Shown here piece by piece: positions 1-7,508 of a stretch of 8,615 bases of DNA. The translations under genes and the position numbers were made by a program. Source of the stretch: Bacteroidales bacterium. Lineage in GTDB: Bacteria > Bacteroidota > Bacteroidia > Bacteroidales > F082. Under the pieces are notes generated by a model. It was not told the origin of the DNA. It saw nothing but the letters and a program-made list of their open reading frames with translations, and ran no database searches. Location of the stretch: the NCBI GenBank assembly GCA_016281295.1, contig JAEEII010000096.1, positions 1-8,615 of the forward strand. The letters run 5' to 3'. The stretch's first letter is position 1; every line of letters begins with the position of its first letter.

Positions 1-2676
1 GACATCGAGGACTTTGTTGCTTGCCACGTCGAAGAGGCGGAACGAGATCTCCTCCCCTTCTTCGCCACATACCGTGAGGAATGCCACATAGTTGCCGAGG
101 CTTTCGAGATACTGGATGCGTGCGCTGCCACGGCATTCGCCATTGACGAAGGCACCGATCTCATAGAGGCCGTCGGCAAGGCGGAACTCGTTCTCGTCGA
201 GGGTCACCATCATGGTGAGGTTGGTTGGGAAACGATGAGGGTCATGGCTCCAATGTTTGCTTGTAGCGGTCTCTTCGATATAGTTTCTGTTAGTTTTAGG
301 ATAAACTAAAGTTGTTTCTGAAGTACTGTTGTTCAGGTAGATATAACCTTGTCCTGGTTTCATGGCATTGAGGCTGCCCATCCATCCGTTCTCTTCGATA
401 TACGTTGAGAACCCAGTCTGTCCTTTTATCACATCGTTTTCGGAAGGAGTAATGGAGGCCAAGGATTCGTCAAGGCTCATCGTTATGGGCGACATATAGC
501 CAATCCAGTTCCACCCCGGTTCCAAGGTGACTGGATGATTCTGGGGATTGACTCGCAAGCCCGATATTGCTAATTCCGCATCTTGGTTGACTGAAACCAA
601 ATACATCTGCTCATTGAAGAGACTTGACAATGTTCCAGCCCATGTGTTGTTTTCAAGGGTGGCAAAACCGTCCCTTTGTGATTTGATAGAAGCAGATGTT
701 GATGCAGCGGAAAGACTATTCTCAAAGTTTACTAGGGCATTGCCGTCGTATTCCACATAGCTTGAGTACCAGTTCCAACCGGCAAACAGTTCATTCGCTT
801 GCGTCAAAGCGAGTCTGAAGGTCAAAGATTTCCCATTTTCCGAGGCGAGGTTCACTCCAGCAGGGTCACTGAGGATGACTTCTGAAACGGCAATCTCATA
901 ATCTTGATCCATCGAAGGGGTACTCACTGGATGCATCGTCACTTTGATGGCCTCCCCTTCATGACCTTCAATCAGCCGGTTCTGCATGGAAACCACAAAC
1001 AAGCAGTAAGTGGAGTCATTTACAGGAATCACGTAAAGGACGTGATTGGAGAAACGATCTGTGAGTATAAAGTCCTCCTGTCCCACCGAATAATCAGAAT
1101 GTGGATAGCTGAAGTTCAGTTGCAGTGCCACCAATTCAGAATAGTTTTGCAGTTGGATGGACACTTCCACATCGCTTTCCACAGATTCTGTTTCCACAGA
1201 GAGTTCCAGCGTATTTGGTTCGAAACGATGTCCTTGTAAGGTGACATTTTTCAAACCGTTTTGCGGATCGTTGCTGTAGATTTTCATCATGGCGGTGAAA
1301 TTCCCGGCCAGCTCACGGTTGTATGAGATATGCAACGTGGTGCTGGAGTTTTGCGGCACAATGATTGGGAACGACTCCGACACCGAGAAACCGATTTGGT
1401 CGAAAACCACTTGGTCGATGCGCATGGAGGCATTGCCGTTGTTGTAAACCACATACTCCTCAGTTACCGTCTCATTGACGGGAGTGGATCCCATATCAAG
1501 TGAAGCGTTACCGCTGATTCGTGGGCTTCGGATGGTGACACGACCTTGGTATTTGGCTGAAAGCACATCCTCGCCGTTGGCATCGGCCAGCACCGCCTTA
1601 AAAGGATTTAGGTAGTAGTTGCCATACAACCCTTGTAACTTCAGACGCAAAGTACCGATCAAGCCATCGTCCCCCAGGAAGGCAGCACCCGAGGGAGAAT
1701 AGGCCATTAAGCGAAGCACACCCTCATTGAACACTCCTGTGGAGACGTGGTTGGTCTTGCGGTTGCTAAGCGTGAAGTCAACATATTCCAGCTGTTGTGG
1801 AAGATTCATGTCGATTTGGAAGCCGATGATGCTTTCCATGTTGTTCATGGTGATGGGCACTTCCACGATGCTGTCGCAATAGCCAGTCACATAATCAATG
1901 TGAAGCTCATTGACGGCGAAGGGATCTGCCAGAAGGCTGATGACACCGTTGCCCCCAATGGAGTTAGAGGTGAGCGTTGCTGTTGCGGTGACACCCCCTT
2001 TCACCATGGGAGCGAACTCGAAAGTAAAGTTGGCGCTTCCGTTGGGTTGCAAGGTGGTTTGGGTGAAGCTTGGACAGCTGAACACGGGATTGCTGAAAGT
2101 GATGCCTGTGATGGTGAGCGGCTCATTTCCAACATTGGTAACACTGGCAGATCGGGTGTATTCGCTGCGGATGGGCACATGGCCGTAGTCGATGGTCATT
2201 GTGTTGATTTGGAGCTTGGGCGAGAGGATGGTGACTTGGCCGTTTTGTGGGGTAAAAGGAATAGAAGTGCTCGAGGCACTGGAGAGGATTGAGTTTGAAA
2301 GAGATAGAGGATAGTCGCCCGGCTCGTTTCTGAGTTTCAGGGTGAAGCTCAGGAGATTGCCTTGACTGCCCACAAAGGGCGTGAGGCTAAGGGAGAAGAC
2401 ATAGATGCGCAGGTTGCCGTTGACCACGGCAGCCGTCACCTGATGATCGGTGACGCGAGTCGGGTTCAGGGCGACAGAGCCTGGCACGTAGCTGAGTTGG
2501 CTTCCCAAGGGGATTTCCGTTTGGAAAGCCACCGCTGCCGTAGTGTTGGCGAGCGACACGTGGAGTGTCACCTCGTCCTGTGGGTGGCCGCTTGCCGAAG
2601 TGACCGAGAGGGTGTTTCCGGCTCTGACGGCAAGTACACCGAGCAGCATGATAAGGGTTAATACAACGCGTTTCAT
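1..2676 (-). CDS. Secreted cohesin-like/ASH multimodular protein, N-terminal 892 residues (3' end outside window)
   Basis: The frame is open for all 892 codons from the ATG at 2676 to the left edge, so the C-terminus, probably a T9SS tail, is not seen. Residues 1-19 are a signal peptide (MKR, then a hydrophobic core ending V-R-A). Residues ~21-150, ~256-383 and ~488-623 look like three cohesin-like beta-sandwiches: each has a V-x-V-x-(L/M)-x-N strand, an F-Q or L-Q-L-N-F strand, and a G-x-L/G-x-x-G strand before a G-x-Y-x-L strand. Residues ~153-252 and ~385-486 resemble ASH/DUF1573 'choice-of-anchor' domains (V-x-N-x-G-N, L-x-P-N-x-S, F-A-P). Two GWNW repeats follow at 633-720 and 721-793. 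From ~805 a domain with EIGAF and GECRG begins. No enzyme motif is seen, so a structural, adhesive or scaffold role outside the cell is the best guess. The start codon overlaps the peptidase stop, so both are in one operon. Coding is certain; the cohesin assignment rests on pattern recognition. Confidence 0.9.
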   Translation of the reverse strand, partial: MKRVVLTLIMLLGVLAVRAGNTLSVTSASGHPQDEVTLHVSLANTTAAVAFQTEIPLGSQLSYVPGSVALNPTRVTDHQVTAAVVNGNLRIYVFSLSLTPFVGSQGNLLSFTLKLRNEPGDYPLSLSNSILSSASSTSIPFTPQNGQVTILSPKLQINTMTIDYGHVPIRSEYTRSASVTNVGNEPLTITGITFSNPVFSCPSFTQTTLQPNGSANFTFEFAPMVKGGVTATATLTSNSIGGNGVISLLADPFAVNELHIDYVTGYCDSIVEVPITMNNMESIIGFQIDMNLPQQLEYVDFTLSNRKTNHVSTGVFNEGVLRLMAYSPSGAAFLGDDGLIGTLRLKLQGLYGNYYLNPFKAVLADANGEDVLSAKYQGRVTIRSPRISGNASLDMGSTPVNETVTEEYVVYNNGNASMRIDQVVFDQIGFSVSESFPIIVPQNSSTTLHISYNRELAGNFTAMMKIYSNDPQNGLKNVTLQGHRFEPNTLELSVETESVESDVEVSIQLQNYSELVALQLNFSYPHSDYSVGQEDFILTDRFSNHVLYVIPVNDSTYCLFVVSMQNRLIEGHEGEAIKVTMHPVSTPSMDQDYEIAVSEVILSDPAGVNLASENGKSLTFRLALTQANELFAGWNWYSSYVEYDGNALVNFENSLSAASTSASIKSQRDGFATLENNTWAGTLSSLFNEQMYLVSVNQDAELAISGLRVNPQNHPVTLEPGWNWIGYMSPITMSLDESLASITPSENDVIKGQTGFSTYIEENGWMGSLNAMKPGQGYIYLNNSTSETTLVYPKTNRNYIEETATSKHWSHDPHRFPTNLTMMVTLDENEFRLADGLYEIGAFVNGECRGSARIQYLESLGNYVAFLTVCGEEGEEISFRLFDVASNKVLDV
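298..780 (-). repeat. Two tandem GWNW protein repeats
   Basis: Residues 633-720 and 721-793 of the left-hand gene are diverged copies of one unit. Both open with GWNW, continue to an I-K-(S/G)-Q segment followed by G-F, then W-x-G-(T/S)-L, and end with a Y-(L/I) strand. The second copy is about 15 residues shorter at its C-terminal end. I know this pair from large secreted Bacteroidales proteins, where it usually sits near the C-terminus before a sorting signal. Its function is not known to me. Confidence 0.75.
2673..2676 (-). promoter_or_regulatory. ATGA stop-start overlap coupling peptidase and downstream gene
   Basis: On the minus strand the bases ATGA give the start ATG of the left-hand gene (2676-2674) and the stop TGA of the peptidase (2675-2673). 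No independent promoter or spacer is possible between them. This layout is typical of translational coupling and of proteins made in a fixed ratio. Confidence 0.9.
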
Positions 2677-2945
2677 TTCACATACACCACTTTAGCATGT
2701 TGAACCTTACGACCGCTGACTTGCATGGACACGGTGTAGATACCGGTGGCCAGATTGGCTGCGGGTGTCCATTCATATTGATATTCTCCCCTTGTGCGGG
2801 AGCCGAGTTCGATGACGGAGACCACTTGACCCATTATGTTGGTGACGGTAAAGACCACATCGTTGGCTTTCTCATCGCCGATGATGAAGGGGATGGTGAG
2901 GTTGCCGTTGAAGGGGTTCGGGTAAGGCTGCTGGAGGAAGAGCGT
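2673..2945 (-). other. T9SS type A C-terminal sorting domain of the peptidase
   Basis: Residues ~1475-1564 show the usual pattern: a P-Y-P-N-P-F-N motif, an I-P-F strand, V-T-N-I-M-G-Q-V, a W-T-P segment, L-A-T-G-I-Y-T-V and a final K-V-V-Y-V-K. In this family the domain directs outer-membrane passage by the type IX secretion system and is normally removed, with the protein then attached to the surface or released. This implies that the host carries a T9SS elsewhere. Confidence 0.93.
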
Positions 2946-5900
2946 TTCATACTCTTGGATGCCAGTGCCTTTTTCGATGGCCAGCACGTTGTGACCTTGA
3001 GGATCGGAAAGTGCCACGCTGTTAATCTTGGCATTGCCGATACGGAGCAAGGCGTGTTTGCCAGCAGGCAGACGTTTGCCGCTCATGCTGTAGGCCATAA
3101 AGAGGGCTCCGTCGGTAACGTTGGCTTTCACGTTTTCGAAGCCTTGGAGCGAAGATAGAGGTTCGAGATCATCGAGTGATTCGAGATTGTTGAAGATGAA
3201 CTGGACACCACCGAGTTCTATTGGGGTATCGACATAGAGGATGCCATTTTCGATACTGTAATAGGCTGTGGCCACGGGGTCTTTGGTTGGGATTTCGCCG
3301 CGGTTGGTGATGATGTTAATGACCCCCACGATGTCAAGGATATCGATGGTGCCGTCGGTGTTAATGTCTGCGGCTTCGAAGATGAAAGGTTGCGGGTTGC
3401 CGTTGGTAAGGTAGCTGACGAGGCTCACCACGTCCGCCACATCCACCGCCATGCTGCCGTTGGCATCGCCAGGGATGGACGTGAGCGGCACCGTGGTGAC
3501 AGTAAGTGAGGCCTCGCTTTCGGTGAGATTGGTGCGCAATACCTTGTAATAATAATAGTAACGCTGGCCGGGTAAAACGTTGTAATCGGTGAACAGTGTG
3601 TCCTGAATAAGCGTAGTATTCAATTGGATGGAGTCTGTGGGCATCCAAACACTATCACATACCCAATTCCAATCATCATCATAATGCCAATTAGTAGGTA
3701 CAGAATCATAAACATAGCGATACATATTGTATCCCAAAAAATCCTCGAAATCAACCTCGTTGTTGTTCCATTCCAACTCCACTTTTCCTAAACCCGGAGT
3801 AGCCATGAACTCATTGCTCAAAGAACCAGCGGATGAGACTTGTACATTGAAACGGAAGTCTTCCACAGGAATCTCAAAATGCTCATTATCTCTGGCATTA
3901 GCCACATAGATACGATTGAGGCCATCGGTAGCTGTGGTACCATCAATGGTTAGATAGGCTGTATAGATGGTGCCATCTGCGTTCCAAGAACCATCTTCAG
4001 CAATGGCATGTTGTGTGTATGGGGGGCGAACACCCATTGCAATCATTGGCGTGACCGAGGTGTCCATGGGACGGTTGAAATAGACCTCGAATTTGTGTCT
4101 GCCACAGCCTAAAGGAGGTAATTGCTCAAACTCGTCTTGGGCATCGTAGCCGTTGACTACTACTTTCCAGACGATGCCGTGGGCTTCGGCAATAGGTCTT
4201 ACGTTGATACTATCTAAATTAATTATTCCAAATGAATTACATCCTGGATATTCAAAATCGTAAATTCTCTTCCTGATTATGTCTTCCCTGCTACTACCCA
4301 AATAAAAATGTTTAATTGAAAAAATATTTGGAAATGATTCACTTGTGTGAAATTCAAAATCTCCTTGCTGTTCAAACCAATTACAGTTGTTATCAATATT
4401 CCGTCTTAAATGAAAACTGCTATTACTACTAAAACGGTTATGAATAAAATTGTAATTATTATTAAGTGAGGTGAAATTATCAGTAGCACCTAATCCATTA
4501 TTATAAAATGAATTGTAATAAAAGCAGCAATAATTGTATATTATATTATGTATATTTGAATAATTAATATAACAATTTCTAATTATAGAATGATTAATAA
4601 TTGGATGTCTATTGCCAAAAGAACTTTGAGTAGTTGTATAATAAAAGCCATCGATTATACAATATTCCAAGGTGTCATCTCCAGCTAAAGTAAACCTGCC
4701 GCCATCACTCCATAACATATTTGTAGTAAATGAAATTAGACTATCAGGCGTACCTATAGCATAAATATGTCCAATACTGGAGATTCCAATACCATCCTTA
4801 AAAATCAATTTTGTTCCTGGCTTAATTATTAAAAAGCCGTTTTCTGTAATTCCCAAATTACTTGTCACAATATAATGCGTATTTGGATATAGGATCATGG
4901 TATCGGAAATCATCCCTCCCAATTCCACCCCATTTTCCACTTGAATGGTGAAAGGTACCACCAATTCTGTCGGTTCACCTCCGTTAGGTACGGCAGCGTT
5001 GAATTTGATGTTCGGACGATAATTGGAGGTAGTATTCAAAGTATAGGTATTGTTAGATGGGTTATATGGGGTATTGTTGCTATAGTTGTAGGCACAAGCT
5101 TTGAAACCAGGATTGTTGCACAGCCAAGGAATAGAGCTATTGTAGGAGCCATGGTTCATAACCACCGTAATCAAAACATTGCTGGTACCATCCCAGGAGA
5201 AATCAGCGCCGTTGAAAGCGAAGTCGTTCCAACCTTGCACTTGCGTCAAAGAACCTGAGTAAACACAGGCCATTCCTTGGGTGGAGACAGAGGTATTATT
5301 GACTTCGTTTTGACTGACATTAGCCATCCAAATGCTGATATTGTTACGGGTATAGCCCAGTGCGCTGTTCGTTTGGAAGCTTAGGCTGTTCATAGATCCA
5401 GCAACCAATCCTGCCGCGGACAGTTCACTCGCTTTAAAGAGCATCTGGCTCATTGAATAGCTGTAATAGGTGTTGAAAGGCAGATAGTTGTTGGTTGTTG
5501 TTCCCTGCCCTATTGTTGCCACGGGAGCGTAATTCATGCCTGCGGTAGCAACCGCATGAAGCTCCATATTAATGTTGCGGCCATCCACACAGTCGGGATT
5601 CACCGTAAAACGGATGGGATTGGCCGATTTACTCTTGGCGTATGCGGATAAGCCATGACCAAATGGCACCGGATCATTGTCCAAGAAGGTTACTATATCG
5701 GGGTTCTCATATTCATCGAGTTCCAACCACATCGTGATATTGTTAGTGGCTCCCCAAGTGTTTCGCAAGGTGGGATAGAAATCGATGGTCTCCCCTGCAT
5801 CGGGTCGGTAGTCGCCGTCGCCACCTACAGTGTCGTTCATCTCGTAGGTCACAAACTGCAACTGTACGGGAGGCTCACCAGCTTCATAGCAAGCCATGAA

Positions 5901-7367
5901 ATCCACATGGTTACCGGCAGTGTTGATCAAATCGCCCCAAAGCATTTCCTGTGAGGCGTATGGCTTGGCATGGAGCAAAACGGAGATACCTCCCGCTACT
6001 AAAGGCGCGGCCATGGAAGTGCCATTGAAGCATTTGTAGTTACCATTAGGCACAGTGCTGTAAATACTTGCTCCCGGAGCCTGCAATTCGTAATTGTAAA
6101 GTTGTTCTTCATCGAATTGAGAGAAGGTGGGGCCGTCACAATCATAATTAGTCCAACCAGTAACTCCTCCATTCTGTGTTGTAGCTTCCACACCAAACAC
6201 GAAAGTGAAAGCTGCTGGAAACATGGGAGCACCCATTAATGCACATCTTGGGTCAATTCCTCTTCCATCGTTACCTGCGGCAGCTACCAACACACAGTTT
6301 TGGTAAGCTTGTGCCAGGGCTTGTTCCATGGCGATGGAATAGCCGTAGGTGCCGAAGCTCATGCTGATGATATTGGCACCGTTGTTTTTAGCGTAGTTGA
6401 TACCTTGGATTACGGTGGCGATATCACCGGTTCCGTTGCTTTGAAGCACGGCTACCGGCATGATATAAGCCATGGGATTGGCGCCCGTCATACCCATGCC
6501 GTTGTCGCCCACGGCGGCGGCGATGCCTGCGCAATGGGTGCCGTGGCTGTTATAGTCGTGCATGTCGGCAGTCTGGTTTATGAAGTCCCATCCGTGGATG
6601 TCGTCGGCGAATCCGTTGTTATCATCGTCGTAACCGTTTTCGTTTTCCACTGGGTTGGTCCAGATGTTGGCGTCAAGGTCGGGATGCTGGATGTCAACTC
6701 CCGTGTCGAGGATAGCGATCACCGGACGGTCGGTATTGGTATTGTTATCAGCAGCCCAGAGTTGGGGAAGGTTTACCGCCTGTAAACCCCATTGCAGGGA
6801 GTACATGGGCTCGGAGGTGTAGGCCGAGGGATTGAAATAACCCCCATCGCGGTTGCTTTTTCCTCCATTAGTCACTGGTGGAGCCATTGAAGCGTTCTCG
6901 GCTTCCATACCCAAGGCAAATGCCATATAGTTGGGTTCGGCAAACTCCACTTCTCTGAGCTCTTTCAGTGCTTCAATCATCTCGTAGGTTTGTCTCGGAT
7001 CTTCCATCACAAAACGGCACAGACGGCTGAGGTCGCGTTCCACCACATCAGGTCCGTTATATGATTTGGAGGTCTTCAGTTCCCTTTTAGGATCATCGTT
7101 GGGGCAAAGACGTTCCGCTTTGGTTACGGGATATTGTTGTAATAGCGCATCCACCTTATTAATACCGGTGGTTTGGAGGGTACCTCGCTCGTCGTTTTTC
7201 AGTTGGAGCGTGGTGTGGTCGGCGAACTTCACAATGAGTTCGCCCTCTTTGGTGGCGTGCTGGTTATACCAGTCGATCTTCACCACCTCGTCTTCGTTGT
7301 TGCGGTCCTGGCCAAAGCAGAAGCATGCGGCAAGAGCCAGAAGGGATAGCAGATAAAACTTTTTCAT
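2673..7367 (-). CDS. Large S8 subtilisin-family peptidase with dockerin and T9SS sorting domain (1564 aa)
   Basis: This is a secreted serine endopeptidase. The start at 7367 is chosen because MKKFYLL begins a signal peptide (core to ~F18); the in-frame ATGs at 7415 and 7391 only add polar residues in front. Cleavage before Q20 would fit the glutamine often found at +1 in T9SS bacteria. Residues ~43-150 are a prodomain (ELIVKF). The catalytic domain (~195-490) has Asp221 (ILDTGVD), His275 (SHGTHCAG), oxyanion Asn366 (AAGND) and Ser451 (GTSMAAP), so it should be active. Next come a NEW3/CARDB-like sandwich (~500-612), an IGQGT..YSYSMSQ domain (~613-795), a beta-helix (~823-1054), an Ig-like region (~1060-1177), an FnIII-like domain (~1178-1297), a dockerin (~1299-1356), a cohesin-like module (~1365-1468) and a type A T9SS tail (~1475-1564). 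It is far longer than a plain subtilase. The substrate cannot be told. Confidence 0.96.
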   Translation of the reverse strand: MKKFYLLSLLALAACFCFGQDRNNEDEVVKIDWYNQHATKEGELIVKFADHTTLQLKNDERGTLQTTGINKVDALLQQYPVTKAERLCPNDDPKRELKTSKSYNGPDVVERDLSRLCRFVMEDPRQTYEMIEALKELREVEFAEPNYMAFALGMEAENASMAPPVTNGGKSNRDGGYFNPSAYTSEPMYSLQWGLQAVNLPQLWAADNNTNTDRPVIAILDTGVDIQHPDLDANIWTNPVENENGYDDDNNGFADDIHGWDFINQTADMHDYNSHGTHCAGIAAAVGDNGMGMTGANPMAYIMPVAVLQSNGTGDIATVIQGINYAKNNGANIISMSFGTYGYSIAMEQALAQAYQNCVLVAAAGNDGRGIDPRCALMGAPMFPAAFTFVFGVEATTQNGGVTGWTNYDCDGPTFSQFDEEQLYNYELQAPGASIYSTVPNGNYKCFNGTSMAAPLVAGGISVLLHAKPYASQEMLWGDLINTAGNHVDFMACYEAGEPPVQLQFVTYEMNDTVGGDGDYRPDAGETIDFYPTLRNTWGATNNITMWLELDEYENPDIVTFLDNDPVPFGHGLSAYAKSKSANPIRFTVNPDCVDGRNINMELHAVATAGMNYAPVATIGQGTTTNNYLPFNTYYSYSMSQMLFKASELSAAGLVAGSMNSLSFQTNSALGYTRNNISIWMANVSQNEVNNTSVSTQGMACVYSGSLTQVQGWNDFAFNGADFSWDGTSNVLITVVMNHGSYNSSIPWLCNNPGFKACAYNYSNNTPYNPSNNTYTLNTTSNYRPNIKFNAAVPNGGEPTELVVPFTIQVENGVELGGMISDTMILYPNTHYIVTSNLGITENGFLIIKPGTKLIFKDGIGISSIGHIYAIGTPDSLISFTTNMLWSDGGRFTLAGDDTLEYCIIDGFYYTTTQSSFGNRHPIINHSIIRNCYINYSNIHNIIYNYCCFYYNSFYNNGLGATDNFTSLNNNYNFIHNRFSSNSSFHLRRNIDNNCNWFEQQGDFEFHTSESFPNIFSIKHFYLGSSREDIIRKRIYDFEYPGCNSFGIINLDSINVRPIAEAHGIVWKVVVNGYDAQDEFEQLPPLGCGRHKFEVYFNRPMDTSVTPMIAMGVRPPYTQHAIAEDGSWNADGTIYTAYLTIDGTTATDGLNRIYVANARDNEHFEIPVEDFRFNVQVSSAGSLSNEFMATPGLGKVELEWNNNEVDFEDFLGYNMYRYVYDSVPTNWHYDDDWNWVCDSVWMPTDSIQLNTTLIQDTLFTDYNVLPGQRYYYYYKVLRTNLTESEASLTVTTVPLTSIPGDANGSMAVDVADVVSLVSYLTNGNPQPFIFEAADINTDGTIDILDIVGVINIITNRGEIPTKDPVATAYYSIENGILYVDTPIELGGVQFIFNNLESLDDLEPLSSLQGFENVKANVTDGALFMAYSMSGKRLPAGKHALLRIGNAKINSVALSDPQGHNVLAIEKGTGIQEYETLFLQQPYPNPFNGNLTIPFIIGDEKANDVVFTVTNIMGQVVSVIELGSRTRGEYQYEWTPAANLATGIYTVSMQVSGRKVQHAKVVYVK
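2964..3275 (-). other. Cohesin-like module inside the peptidase
   Basis: Residues ~1365-1468, between dockerin and sorting tail, have an L-Y-V-D start, a G-G-V-Q-F-I-F strand, an A-L-F-M-A-Y-S strand, a P-A-G-K-H-A-L-L-R-I strand and a closing V-A-L-S-D-P segment. The order matches a short cohesin-like beta-sandwich. The likeness is moderate and a different immunoglobulin-type fold is possible. Confidence 0.5.
3300..3473 (-). other. Type I dockerin domain of the peptidase
   Basis: Two 12-residue calcium-loop (F-hand) motifs are complete. The first uses D1301, N1303, S1305, D1309 and D1312; the second uses D1334, N1336, D1338, D1342 and D1345. Each is followed by a hydrophobic helix (VVSLVSYL and IVGVINII), with a linker of about 12 residues between repeats. 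Dockerins bind cohesin modules in a calcium-dependent way. All ligand positions are filled, so the domain should fold. Confidence 0.9.
4205..4900 (-). other. AT-rich segment encoding the peptidase's beta-helix domain
   Basis: This stretch encodes residues ~823-1054, rich in Asn, Tyr, Ile and Ser, with short strand-turn units (I-I-K-P-G-T, C-I-I-D-G, I-I-R-N-C-Y-I, F-I-H-N-R-F) typical of a right-handed parallel beta-helix. Base composition drops sharply: 9 G/C in the 60 bases at 4501-4560 and 11 in 4561-4620, against 32 at 3301-3360. The frame stays open throughout, so it is part of the functional gene. Confidence 0.8.
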
Positions 7368-7420
7368 ACTACTTTTGTTTTGATGTAACATTTGACTAAA
7401 AGATGCTACATACAAAAAGA

Positions 7421-7508
7421 ACGCGTGGTATCCTTTTTCTGTCCATTTGTAGCTTTAGGTCCTGAGAAACCCGTGTAATACAACAAACAGATGGGGATAC
7501 CCACGCGT
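7421..7508. repeat. Inverted repeat A (arms 7421-7433 and 7495-7508)
   Basis: The left arm acgcgtggtatcc is the reverse complement of the right arm ggatacccacgcgt except for one extra base, giving 13 pairs with a single bulge. The arms are 61 bases apart. This pair interleaves with inverted repeat B, so in RNA the two would make a pseudoknot rather than nested hairpins. Confidence 0.8.

Noticed and set aside
1747..2292. 181-codon plus-strand frame
   Set aside because: It lies opposite the open minus-strand frame of the cohesin-like protein, whose signal peptide and domain patterns are clear; the plus-strand protein is His/Gly/Asp-rich with no domain.
2697..3158. 153-codon plus-strand frame
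   Set aside because: It is antisense to the dockerin-distal, cohesin-like and T9SS parts of the peptidase and has no domain of its own.
4205..4900. Separate inserted gene or mobile element inside the peptidase
   Set aside because: The peptidase frame continues without a break, there are no flanking repeats or transposase, and the protein reads as a beta-helix in register with its neighbours.
6300..6785. 161-codon plus-strand frame
   Set aside because: It is antisense to the catalytic core of the peptidase, with valine/glycine/histidine bias typical of a shadow frame.
7368..7415. Earlier peptidase starts at 7415 or 7391
   Set aside because: They would put 16 or 8 polar residues in front of a complete signal peptide and start inside or near the repeat region; the start at 7367 gives a standard secreted protein.
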